From Myxococcales bacterium UBA1660 (GTDB lineage: Bacteria > Myxococcota_A > Polyangia > Polyangiales > Houyiibacteriaceae), in the NCBI GenBank assembly GCA_002320815.1, contig DCLA01000005.1:1-64000 (forward strand): 64,000 nt of DNA, in the 5' to 3' direction. The translations under genes and the position numbers were made by a program. Below are positions 1 to 6,802 of this stretch, in pieces (the first letter of the stretch is position 1; the number at the start of each line of letters is the position of its first letter). The notes below the pieces were generated by a model. That model did no database searches. It saw only the letters and a list, made by a program, of their open reading frames with translations, and had not been told where the DNA came from.

Positions 1-26
1 ACCGACCTGAGCTCCGCGCTAGCGCA

Positions 27-986
27 TCAGAAGAGGTCGAACTCGTCGTCCCAGCTCCGCTCGTTCTCGCCACCGCTCGACTCGTTGGTCGGCCCGTCGG
101 CGGGTCGGTCGGGGGGCCCGAAGAGGTCGAAGGCGCTGGCCACCACTTCGGTCGGCAACGCCTTCACCGGGGTCCGGGGCATGTCCAGGGTGCGCTCGGT
201 GGGATCGGTGCCCCGGAAGTGCGAGGCCTCCTGCGCGGGGATGGACGGCGGCGGGTCGGCCGGCACCAGGACCAGACCTTCGGCCATCGGGCTGAGGAGG
301 GCGCCGCCATGGACGAAGGCCTCCCGCGGCGCGTCGGGGTAGGGCGTGGCCGGCAGCGCGAAGGTGGCCGCCGCGGACTTGAGCGCGGGATCCGCCGTCA
401 TGCCGGTGCGTTCGGCGGCCCACTCCCAGACCGCGCGCCAGTCTTCGGCGCGGACCGGATGAGCCAAGGGGAGGCAGAGCCGGAGCTTGGGCTTGCCCGG
501 GCGGTGCGACCACGTCGTGTGCACGATGTGGTACCAGCGCGCCCAATCGCTCGAAGCCTCCTGGGGAGTCACCCCCGAGTCGAAGTCGAGCACCAAGCAG
601 GAGACGCTGACCACGTGGTCCGAGTCCCGGCGACCGCCCTCGGTGAAGAGAGCCGGGGACCAGAGCCGGAGGTCGGTCTTGGCTCGCCCCTTCGCCTTCT
701 TGCAGAGCCCCTCCATCGCCTCCCGAGCGGCTGCCTCGCCGCCGCGTCGTCCCGCCCGCGCGATGATCCCGTAGCGGCGTCCGCCCGGGTTCTCGCCGGC
801 CTTCCAGGCGTCCCAAGCAGCGTCGATGCGCTCGAGGTCCCGGGTGATGGCCCGGTGGAGCTTCGGCTTGACGATGAAGCGAGTGAGCCCGGCGGTGAGC
901 TCGTCCAGCGTCACCACGTCGCGCTTCGGCTCCACGTCGAAGACGCGCATGAAGGTCGCGATGGCGAAGCGCGGCTCGGCGTCCAT
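27..986 (-). CDS. AEP-superfamily primase-polymerase-like protein
   Basis: I infer a primase-polymerase of the archaeo-eukaryotic primase (AEP) superfamily, which would synthesise primers or fill DNA gaps. The 319-residue product has a D-x-D pair in LVLDFDSG (residues 131-138), an HTTWSH segment (156-161) followed by KLRLCLPL, which is the usual AEP motif II setting, and TADPALKS (197-204) before LPATPYPD, resembling the third acidic motif. No helicase or zinc domain is attached. The last 70 residues are proline-rich and probably disordered, and carry FDLF twice (286-289 and at the very end, 316-319). ATG at 986 opens the conserved part. A GTG at 1001 would add five residues; the frame stays open further upstream only by crossing the neighbouring lipoprotein gene. 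It is third in a leftward run. A plasmid- or phage-type replication protein is the main alternative. Confidence 0.55.
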   Translation of the reverse strand: MDAEPRFAIATFMRVFDVEPKRDVVTLDELTAGLTRFIVKPKLHRAITRDLERIDAAWDAWKAGENPGGRRYGIIARAGRRGGEAAAREAMEGLCKKAKGRAKTDLRLWSPALFTEGGRRDSDHVVSVSCLVLDFDSGVTPQEASSDWARWYHIVHTTWSHRPGKPKLRLCLPLAHPVRAEDWRAVWEWAAERTGMTADPALKSAAATFALPATPYPDAPREAFVHGGALLSPMAEGLVLVPADPPPSIPAQEASHFRGTDPTERTLDMPRTPVKALPTEVVASAFDLFGPPDRPADGPTNESSGGENERSWDDEFDLF

Positions 987-1026
987 CCGGGTGATGTTCA
1001 CCCGCCGGGCCGAGCCGCGTCGACAT

Positions 1027-1851
1027 TCATGAGCCGGCGGACGCGTCCGGGGTGCAGAGCCCGGTCCCCTCGGGGGACGTGGCGTAGGCCATACAGGTTC
1101 CGCCGACGGCTTCGCAGTCCGAGCGGCCGAGCCGGCAGATGCGCGCGCAGGTGCCCTCGAAGGCACCGACGCAGGCGTAGCCGGCGGCGCAGTCGTTGGC
1201 CGCGACGCAGGCTTCCCCGGCGGCGCGGTCGCCGGCGGCGAGGCAGGCCGTCTCGCCGTCGGAGAGGATGTAGCAAGCCTCGGCCAGCTCGCAGGCGTCG
1301 GCGGGGCTCGCCAGGACGTCGCAGGTCCGGGGCTGCTGACACTCGCCGTAGCCGGTCGCGGTTCCGTCGACCAGGATGCCGGTGCCCCGGCAGACCTCGT
1401 CGCCCTCGCAGGTGGTCGCGTCGTCCCGGCAGCAGATGCGGCCACAGACCCCACCGGTTCGTCGCTGGAAGCAGGCGAAGCCGGGCGCACACTGGTCGGT
1501 GGCTTCGCACGCGCTGCCCAGCTCGCCGTCGCCCACCGTCGCCGCGCAGCGCGGACGCGCGTCTTCGAGGACGCAGGTGGCCTCGCCGCTGCAGCCGAGC
1601 GCCTGGTCAGGCCGGCAGGAGCCGGGGCAGAGCGGGGCGCTCATGTCCATGGCGACGCCCTGATCGATGGCGAAGTCGGCGTCGGCCATGGGCGCGTCCA
1701 CCACGGTGACCGCGTCCCGGGGGATCGCCATGTCCACCGGCGTGTCGCCATCGTCGTCACCGCACCCGACCACGGCCAACGCGCCCAGGATCACGAGGAT
1801 CCGGGCGCGCGAGCAGGAGTCGGTGGTGTCAGGGTGGACGAGAGTCCGCAC
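1027..1851 (-). CDS. Cys-rich lipoprotein (paralogue 2 of a tandem pair)
   Basis: Predicted envelope lipoprotein of 274 residues and unknown function. A signal peptide ends in ILGALAVVGC, with Cys30 as the likely lipidated residue. An Asp-rich linker (DDDGDTPVDM onward) follows, then a cysteine-rich region with repeated C-x(5)-C-x(2)-G-[FY]-x-C units and a CC pair in GRICCRDD. The spacing suggests small disulfide-bonded modules rather than metal binding. The start is a GTG four bases after the stop of the upstream paralogue, so the two are almost certainly co-transcribed and may be translationally coupled. The 3' neighbour is the AEP-like gene, 25-40 bp away. Similar Asp/Cys-rich lipoproteins are common in Myxococcota. 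No catalytic motif is visible. Confidence 0.8.
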   Translation of the reverse strand: MRTLVHPDTTDSCSRARILVILGALAVVGCGDDDGDTPVDMAIPRDAVTVVDAPMADADFAIDQGVAMDMSAPLCPGSCRPDQALGCSGEATCVLEDARPRCAATVGDGELGSACEATDQCAPGFACFQRRTGGVCGRICCRDDATTCEGDEVCRGTGILVDGTATGYGECQQPRTCDVLASPADACELAEACYILSDGETACLAAGDRAAGEACVAANDCAAGYACVGAFEGTCARICRLGRSDCEAVGGTCMAYATSPEGTGLCTPDASAGS

Positions 1852-1855
1852 GGCC

Positions 1856-2668
1856 TCAGGCGGCGTCGACGCAGACGCCGATGTCTTCGTAGCCGGTCAG
1901 GCCACCGCACTCGGTGCCGGCGGCGTCGCAGACGGGCGAGCCGGTGTTGCAGATCTGAACGCAGATGGGGTTCGGGTCCCCGGTGATGCACATGAAGCCC
2001 GCGGCGCAGTTGACCGAGTCGCAGTTGGCGCCCTGGGTGCCGGGGCCGGGCTCGGCGCAGGAGTACGCGCCGCCACCGGAGGGGTAGCAGGCGTTGCCGT
2101 CGGCACAGCCGGTCTGCGCGACGGGGTCGCAGTCGTCCGGGAGGCGACAGGCACCGACGCCGGTGGGCATGCCCTCGTCGTCGACGATGCTGATCGAGCA
2201 GAGCTGACCGGTGGTCTCCGGGAGACAGTCGTCGTCGCTGTCGCCGCAGCAGATGCGGCGGCACACGCCCGGCTCACCGATGCAGATGAAGCCCTCCTGG
2301 CAGGAGTTGGCGTTCTCGCAGGGGGCGCCGTCGCCCATCGTGCCGGCCGGGGCGCAGAGGGGCGCCGCGTCCGCGCCCGCCTCGGCCGCGCCGAAGTAGC
2401 AGGCTTCGCCGGCGGTGTCGCAGCCCTCGCTGGTCACCACGTTGCAGTCCCCCGCGGGACACATCGAGCCGAGGCCACCGCCGCCGCCGCCCATGTCGGG
2501 CGTCGTGGTGTTCATGTCGGGGGTCGTGGTCGTGCCACCGTCGTCCTCGGTGGTGCCGCCATCATCGGTGTCGCCCAGGTCCGGGCGGCTCATGTCGGTT
2601 TCTTCGGCGTCGTCGTCACCACAGGCGACGGCGAGGCAGCAAGCGAGGATAAGCGTGATCTTCTTCAT
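1856..2668 (-). CDS. Cys-rich lipoprotein (paralogue 1 of a tandem pair)
   Basis: Predicted lipoprotein of 270 residues. MKKITLILACCLAVAC is a short signal peptide with Cys16 as the likely lipidation site, followed by a GDDD-type Asp/Thr-rich spacer with repeated TTPDM and DMGGGG stretches. The rest is cysteine-rich with the same core as its neighbour, including RRICCGDSDDDC and repeats of the form C-x(5)-C-x(2)-G-F-x-C. ATG at 2668 is chosen because AAGGAT lies just upstream; an in-frame extension to 2770 would bury the signal peptide. It is the first gene of a leftward lipoprotein, lipoprotein, AEP-like series, with a weak candidate promoter at 2705-2734. The function is unknown. The homology with the next gene suggests tandem duplication. 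Confidence 0.85.
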   Translation of the reverse strand: MKKITLILACCLAVACGDDDAEETDMSRPDLGDTDDGGTTEDDGGTTTTPDMNTTTPDMGGGGGGLGSMCPAGDCNVVTSEGCDTAGEACYFGAAEAGADAAPLCAPAGTMGDGAPCENANSCQEGFICIGEPGVCRRICCGDSDDDCLPETTGQLCSISIVDDEGMPTGVGACRLPDDCDPVAQTGCADGNACYPSGGGAYSCAEPGPGTQGANCDSVNCAAGFMCITGDPNPICVQICNTGSPVCDAAGTECGGLTGYEDIGVCVDAA

Positions 2669-2704
2669 GGATAATCCTTGTGTGGCTCGAGCGAGCGCGC
2701 CGCC

Positions 2705-2734
2705 AGCATAGCGGGCGCCCCCGGCGCGGGCCAA
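2705..2734 (-). promoter_or_regulatory. Candidate sigma-70-type promoter of the lipoprotein pair
   Basis: On the minus strand TTGGCC (2734-2729) and TATGCT (2710-2705) are separated by 18 bases and would place a transcript start near 2698, about 30 bases before the ATG at 2668. Matches to the consensus are only moderate, so this is a weak call. Confidence 0.3.
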
Positions 2735-2778
2735 CAACCCGGAGACGAGGGCACCGCGAGCCGGATTCACCGGGCCGC

Positions 2779-4428
2779 TCAGGCGGTCGCGGACTGGCTG
2801 GGCTTCTCGGCGGAGGTGCGCGCCCGGCGGTGGTCCACGGCGGCCTTCACGAAGTGAGTGAAGAGCGGGTGCGGCTTGTGCGGCTTGCTCTTGAACTCCG
2901 GGTGGAACTGGCAGGCCACGAAGTACGGGTGCTCGGGGAGCTCGACCATCTCCACCAGGCGGCCGTCGGGGCTGAGCCCGCTGAGGCGCAGACCGTGCTC
3001 CTCGAGCGCCTCCCGGTGGGTGTTGTTCACCTCGTAGCGGTGCCGGTGGCGCTCGCTGATCTCGCGCTGGCCGTAGACCTTGGCGGCGACCGAGCCCTCC
3101 TCGAGGGTGCAGGGGTAGGCGCCGAGGCGCATGGTCGCGCCCTTGTCCTTCACGCCGCGCTGGTCGGGCATGAGGTCCACCAGGAGGTAGGGGGCGTCCG
3201 GGTCGAACTCGGCGCTGTTGGCGCCCTCGAGCCCGCAGACGTGCCGGGCGTACTCGACCACGGCCATCTGCATCCCGAGGCAGATGCCGAAGAAGGGCAT
3301 GCCCTTCTCGCGCGCGTACTGGATCGCGCGGATCTTCCCTTCGGTCCCGCGGTCACCGAAGCCACCGGGGACCAGCACGGCGTCGTGTCGGCCGAGCACC
3401 TCGGCCAGGTCACCCTCGGCCAGGTCCTCGCTGTCCACGTAGGTGAGCTGGACCTTGGTCTCGTGGGCGATGCCGCCATGGACCAGCGCCTCGTGGAGCG
3501 ACTTGTAGCTGTCGCGGAGGTGGACGTACTTGCCGACGACCGCGATGGAGACGGTCTCCCGGTCGGTGCTGGTGGTGATGTCGGAGACCCGCCGCCACAC
3601 CGAGAGATCCGGCTCCCGGGACCAGATGTTCAAGCGTTCGGCGATGTAGGAGTCGGTGCCCTGGGCATGGAGGACCAGGGGAAGCTCGTAGATCACCCGG
3701 ACGTCGGGGGCGGCGATGACCGCGTTCACCGGCACGTTGCAGAAGTGGGCGATCTTCTGGCGGAGGCTCTGGGGGATGTCCTGCTCCGAGCGGCAGATGA
3801 GCATCTCGGGCTGGATGCCCAGGCCGAGGAGCTCCTTGACCGAGTGCTGCGTCGGCTTGGTCTTCATCTCGCCGGCCGCCTTGATGTGCGGGACCAGCGT
3901 CACGTGCACGTTCATGGCGTTCTGGGGGCCGAGCTCCGCGCGCATCTGGCGGATGGCCTCCAGGAAGGGGAGGGACTCGATGTCACCGACGGTGCCGCCG
4001 ACCTCGACGATGGCCACGTCCGCCTTGCGGGTGGCCTCGCGGACCCGGGCGCGGATCTCGTCGGTGATGTGCGGGATGACCTGGATGGTCGCGCCGAGGT
4101 ACTCGCCGCGGCGCTCCTTGGAGATCACCGCGTCGTAGATCCGACCGGTGGTGAAGTTGTTGGCCCGGCTCATCGTGGCCGAGGTGAAGCGCTCGTAGTG
4201 ACCGAGGTCGAGGTCGGTCTCGGCGCCGTCGTCGGTCACGAAGACCTCACCGTGCTGGTACGGCGACATCGTGCCGGGGTCGACGTTGATGTACGGGTCC
4301 AGCTTGAGGTTGGTGACCCGGAGGCCGCGGGCCTCCATCAGGGCGCCGATCGAAGCGGCAGCCAGCCCCTTGCCGATGGAGCTGACGACGCCTCCGGTCA
4401 CGAAGATGTACTTGGTGCGGCGAGACAT
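2779..4428 (-). CDS. pyrG: CTP synthase
   Basis: Converts UTP to CTP with ATP and glutamine-derived ammonia, the last step of de novo pyrimidine nucleotide synthesis in the cytosol. The 549-residue product has the normal family length. The amidoligase domain starts with KYIFVTGGVVSSIGKG, the nucleotide-binding segment, and contains LDPYINVDPGTM. The C-terminal class I glutamine amidotransferase domain has the nucleophile Cys in FFGICLGMQ and the His/Glu of CQFHPEF near the end. The gene is monocistronic or leads the leftward run; 110 bases separate it from the next gene. A very C-rich tract lies 21-39 bases upstream of its ATG (see 4450-4467). The identification is secure. Confidence 0.98.
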   Translation of the reverse strand: MSRRTKYIFVTGGVVSSIGKGLAAASIGALMEARGLRVTNLKLDPYINVDPGTMSPYQHGEVFVTDDGAETDLDLGHYERFTSATMSRANNFTTGRIYDAVISKERRGEYLGATIQVIPHITDEIRARVREATRKADVAIVEVGGTVGDIESLPFLEAIRQMRAELGPQNAMNVHVTLVPHIKAAGEMKTKPTQHSVKELLGLGIQPEMLICRSEQDIPQSLRQKIAHFCNVPVNAVIAAPDVRVIYELPLVLHAQGTDSYIAERLNIWSREPDLSVWRRVSDITTSTDRETVSIAVVGKYVHLRDSYKSLHEALVHGGIAHETKVQLTYVDSEDLAEGDLAEVLGRHDAVLVPGGFGDRGTEGKIRAIQYAREKGMPFFGICLGMQMAVVEYARHVCGLEGANSAEFDPDAPYLLVDLMPDQRGVKDKGATMRLGAYPCTLEEGSVAAKVYGQREISERHRHRYEVNNTHREALEEHGLRLSGLSPDGRLVEMVELPEHPYFVACQFHPEFKSKPHKPHPLFTHFVKAAVDHRRARTSAEKPSQSATA

Positions 4429-4449
4429 GGACCTGGACGAACCTTCAGT

Positions 4450-4467
4450 GGGGGTGGGGGGAGGGGG
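4450..4467 (-). promoter_or_regulatory. C-rich leader tract upstream of pyrG
   Basis: Read on the pyrG strand, this is five C, one T, six C, one A and five C, ending 21 bases before the start codon. If transcribed it gives a leader that consumes CTP heavily just before the CTP synthase gene. On the plus strand it is a G-rich run that could also form a quadruplex. A regulatory role is inference. Confidence 0.35.
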
Positions 4468-4650
4468 CGTTCGGCGCCGGCCGGGCTGCGGGCAAGCCTC
4501 TGCCCTCCGAAACCCGAGTCTCGGTCCGCCAGCGCCGGCCGAACCCTACGGAGCGGGGCTCCAGGTGTCAACGCGAGGGCGTGAGGCGGCGCCGGGCCGC
4601 GGGAGCCGGCCCGCCCGCCCCCTCTAGGGCCCACCACGGGAGGTCCTGGT

Positions 4651-4671
4651 TTACAGATGGTTTACCTGTAA
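4651..4671. promoter_or_regulatory. Palindrome TTACAG-N9-CTGTAA, candidate operator
   Basis: Perfect six-base arms (4651-4656 and 4666-4671) flank nine bases. The left arm also lies in a direct repeat, GGTTTAC at 4648-4654 and 4659-4665, with an 11-base period, about one helical turn. It lies about 200 bases upstream of the 3-hydroxybutyryl-CoA dehydrogenase gene. The regulator is unknown. Confidence 0.4.
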
Positions 4672-4742
4672 CGAGTCGAGAAAATGCGCGTCACGTCGTC
4701 CCCGCAGGGGGAAGGTTGCTTGACGCGCCGCGTTGTCGGCGC

Positions 4743-4782
4743 TTGACTTGACTGGTTCCTGGTACAGAATTGTGAATCTGTA
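4743..4782 (+). promoter_or_regulatory. Candidate hbd promoter with overlapping palindrome
   Basis: TTGACT (4743-4748; a second copy at 4748-4753) and CAGAAT (4765-4770) are 16 bases apart and resemble a sigma-70 promoter pointing at the gene starting at 4866. The inverted repeat TACAG (4763-4767) and CTGTA (4778-4782), with a 10-base spacer, overlaps the -10 element and presumed start site. This is the position expected of a repressor operator. Confidence 0.4.
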
Positions 4783-4865
4783 AATGAATCCTCGAGACCG
4801 GGTTCGACACGGGTAGGGGAACGCTTCGCCGGGGGCCATCGGGCCGTCACAGAGGGAGAGAGCCA

Positions 4866-5780
4866 ATGAGCATCGAGAAAGTCGCCGTCATCGGATGTGG
4901 ACAGATGGGCCTCGGGATCACCGAGGTCTGCGCGGTCGCCGGCTTCGAGGTCGTGGCCATCAAGGCCACCGGGGGCGATCTCGAGAAAGTCCGCGCGCGG
5001 CTCGCGAAGTCCCTCGACCGTCGCGTGGCGAAGGGGAAGCTCTCCGCCGAGGACCGGGACGCGACGTTGGCGCGCGTTCGTTTCGCTGGGGACCTCGAGC
5101 CGGTGGCCGACGTCGACCTGGTCATCGAGTCGGCTCTCGAGGACTTCGCCATCAAGGCCGACCTGCTACAGGCGATCGAGGCGAAGATCTCGGAAGGGAC
5201 CATCCTGGCGTCGAACACCTCCTCGCTCCCGCTGGTGAAGCTGGCGGAGCGGGTGAAGCGGCCGGAGCAGCTCCTGGCGCTCCACTTCTTCAACCCCGCG
5301 GTCATCATGAAGCTGGTCGAGCTCGGCGTGACCGACAAGACCGCGCCGGGCGTCACCGAGGCGGCGCGCGCCTTCTGCCAACAGATCGGCAAGGTCCCCG
5401 TCGAGGTCTCCGCCTCGCCGGGGTACGTGGTGAACCGGCTCCTGGTGCCCTACCTCCTGCACGCCATCGAGACCCTGGAGAGCGGCATCGCCGGTCCCGA
5501 GGCCATCGACGAGGCCATGCGGCTCGGCTGCGCCCACCCCATGGGCCCTCTCTCGTTGGCCGACCTCATCGGTCTCGACGTCGTCGCGGCCATGGCGGCG
5601 ACCCTGCAGGCCGAGCTCCGGGACAGCCGCTACCGCGTGCCTTCGCTGCTTCGGCGGCTGGTCAACGCGGGGGAGCTCGGTCGCAAGGCCGGCAAGGGCA
5701 TCTTCGACTACACCGGTGAGCAGCCGGTGCCCAGTCGGAGTCTGCAGCTCCCCAGCCCGCTGGCCAACGCCGCGGAGTGA
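4866..5780 (+). CDS. hbd: 3-hydroxybutyryl-CoA dehydrogenase
   Basis: NAD(P)-dependent oxidoreductase interconverting acetoacetyl-CoA and 3-hydroxybutyryl-CoA, used in butyrate or polyhydroxybutyrate metabolism and fatty-acid oxidation. The 304 residues match the stand-alone family, which has no hydratase fusion. The Rossmann motif VIGCGQMGLGI is at residues 8-18, SNTSSLPL lies in the middle, and ALHFFNP followed by LVE carries the catalytic His/Glu. The C-terminal domain includes LGCAHPMGPLSLADLIGLD, typical of the substrate-binding half. ATG at 4866 has a strong GAGGGAGAG site. The gene stands alone behind a 437-base regulatory gap with palindromes that may bind a regulator of acyl-CoA metabolism. 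A terminator-like hairpin lies 38 bases after the stop and overlaps the start of the next gene. Confidence 0.93.
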   Translation: MSIEKVAVIGCGQMGLGITEVCAVAGFEVVAIKATGGDLEKVRARLAKSLDRRVAKGKLSAEDRDATLARVRFAGDLEPVADVDLVIESALEDFAIKADLLQAIEAKISEGTILASNTSSLPLVKLAERVKRPEQLLALHFFNPAVIMKLVELGVTDKTAPGVTEAARAFCQQIGKVPVEVSASPGYVVNRLLVPYLLHAIETLESGIAGPEAIDEAMRLGCAHPMGPLSLADLIGLDVVAAMAATLQAELRDSRYRVPSLLRRLVNAGELGRKAGKGIFDYTGEQPVPSRSLQLPSPLANAAE

Positions 5781-5818
5781 ACCGCGCGCCGGGCGCGCAT
5801 CCCGGTGCCGAGCCTGGT

Positions 5819-5850
5819 AAAGGGACGGGGATGCTCCACCGTCCCTTTTT
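5819..5850 (+). terminator. Terminator-like hairpin enclosing a start codon
   Basis: A perfect 10-bp stem (5819-5828 with 5839-5848) closes a 10-base loop and ends in five T (5846-5850), the form of a rho-independent terminator for hbd. The loop contains the ATG at 5831, the stem's left arm contains its AAGGGA ribosome-binding site, and the T-run encodes Phe-Phe of the signal peptide. This suggests an attenuator between the two genes. Confidence 0.65.
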
Positions 5851-6802
5851 CCTTTCCGTCCTCGTGCCGCTGCTCGCCTGCGGCGGCTCGGCGACGGTCT
5901 CCCAATCGACCGAGGCGACGCCCGAGCCGGTCGTGGCGCCGACCGAGCCGACGCCGAGCGCGGGCCAGAGCGTCCCGTTGACGGAGGTGGTGCTCCTCGA
6001 GCCCGGCGCCGAAGAACGCCAGGTCCTCCGGCTCCACCCCGAGGTCGGCACCGAGCGGGTCATGGTCCTCGAGCAGAAGCTGAAGATGAGCATCCGCCTC
6101 CAGGACGCGCAGCTGCCCGAGGTGGAGATGCCCCCCATCACGATGCGCTTCCGGCTGCGCGTGACCGAGGTCGACGCCGCCGGGGCGGCCCGCCAGGAGT
6201 GGTCGGTGGAAACGGTGGAGGTGCGCGGCGAGGGCGAGATGGCCGAGCGGCTCCGCCAGCAGCTCGCCCCGATGGCGGCGCTGACGGGCTGGGACGTCCT
6301 GGACGCGCAGGGCCGGATGCTCGCCTCCGACGTCGTGGTTCCGGCGGACCTCGGCCCCGATCTGCGCCGGTCCCTGGAGAACACGCGCGACACCATGCGC
6401 CAGCTGATGCCGCCTTTGCCCGTCGAGCCCGTCGGGGTGGGGGCGCGTTGGCAGACGGTCTCCCCGGTCCAGGGGGCCTTCACCTTCGAACAGCGCTCCA
6501 CCTACGTCCTGGAGAGCGTCGATGGCGACACGATCCGCCTGCGGACCGAGGTCGCTCAACAGGCCGGCCCGCAGCGCTTCCCCACCGAGGCCTCGGGCGC
6601 CGAGTCGGAGCTCGTGGCCATGGAGGGCCAGGGCACCTCGGTCTACACCTTCGATCTCGCGACGCTGGCCAGCGACGGGACGCTCACCTACGGATCGACC
6701 ATCGACTCGCTGACCACGCCCCCCGGGCAGGAGCAGGTGCGCTCGCGGGTCCAGATGGGCATGGAGGCCACCACCGGGACGACGGTGGAGGCGGGTCAGT
6801 GA
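5831..6802 (+). CDS. Lipoprotein, DUF6263-like
   Basis: Predicted lipoprotein of 323 residues. MLHRPFFLSVLVPLLAC is a clear signal peptide with Cys17 lipidated, followed by a Pro/Glu/Thr-rich linker. The body is beta-rich with no cysteines. It has a segment GVGARWQTV and later STYVLESVDGDTIRL and STIDSLTTP, which reminds me of the DUF6263 family of secreted proteins; that link is tentative. ATG at 5831 is chosen for its signal peptide and AAGGGA site. A GTG at 5777 overlaps the hbd stop (GTGA) and would add 18 residues in front. Expression may be controlled by the hairpin at 5819-5850. The 3' end overlaps the convergent dinB gene by 7 bases. The function is unknown. Confidence 0.8.
   Translation: MLHRPFFLSVLVPLLACGGSATVSQSTEATPEPVVAPTEPTPSAGQSVPLTEVVLLEPGAEERQVLRLHPEVGTERVMVLEQKLKMSIRLQDAQLPEVEMPPITMRFRLRVTEVDAAGAARQEWSVETVEVRGEGEMAERLRQQLAPMAALTGWDVLDAQGRMLASDVVVPADLGPDLRRSLENTRDTMRQLMPPLPVEPVGVGARWQTVSPVQGAFTFEQRSTYVLESVDGDTIRLRTEVAQQAGPQRFPTEASGAESELVAMEGQGTSVYTFDLATLASDGTLTYGSTIDSLTTPPGQEQVRSRVQMGMEATTGTTVEAGQ

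Larger units (their letters stand above)
4429..4865. other. 437-bp divergent regulatory gap between pyrG and hbd
   Basis: I see no gene here. The left part is GC-rich and holds the pyrG leader with its C-rich tract. From about 4645 to 4800 the base composition is clearly richer in A and T than the surroundings. It contains two TACAG/CTGTA inverted repeats, the tandem GGTTTAC copies and a candidate promoter for the rightward gene. The ribosome-binding site GAGGGAGAG lies just before the ATG at 4866. Confidence 0.7.

Noticed and set aside
987..1490. Long open extension of the primase-like frame across the neighbouring lipoprotein gene
   Set aside because: The extension is Pro/Ala/Arg low-complexity translation of the antisense-phase lipoprotein codons. 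The lipoprotein frame has a signal peptide and paralogue, so it is the real gene.
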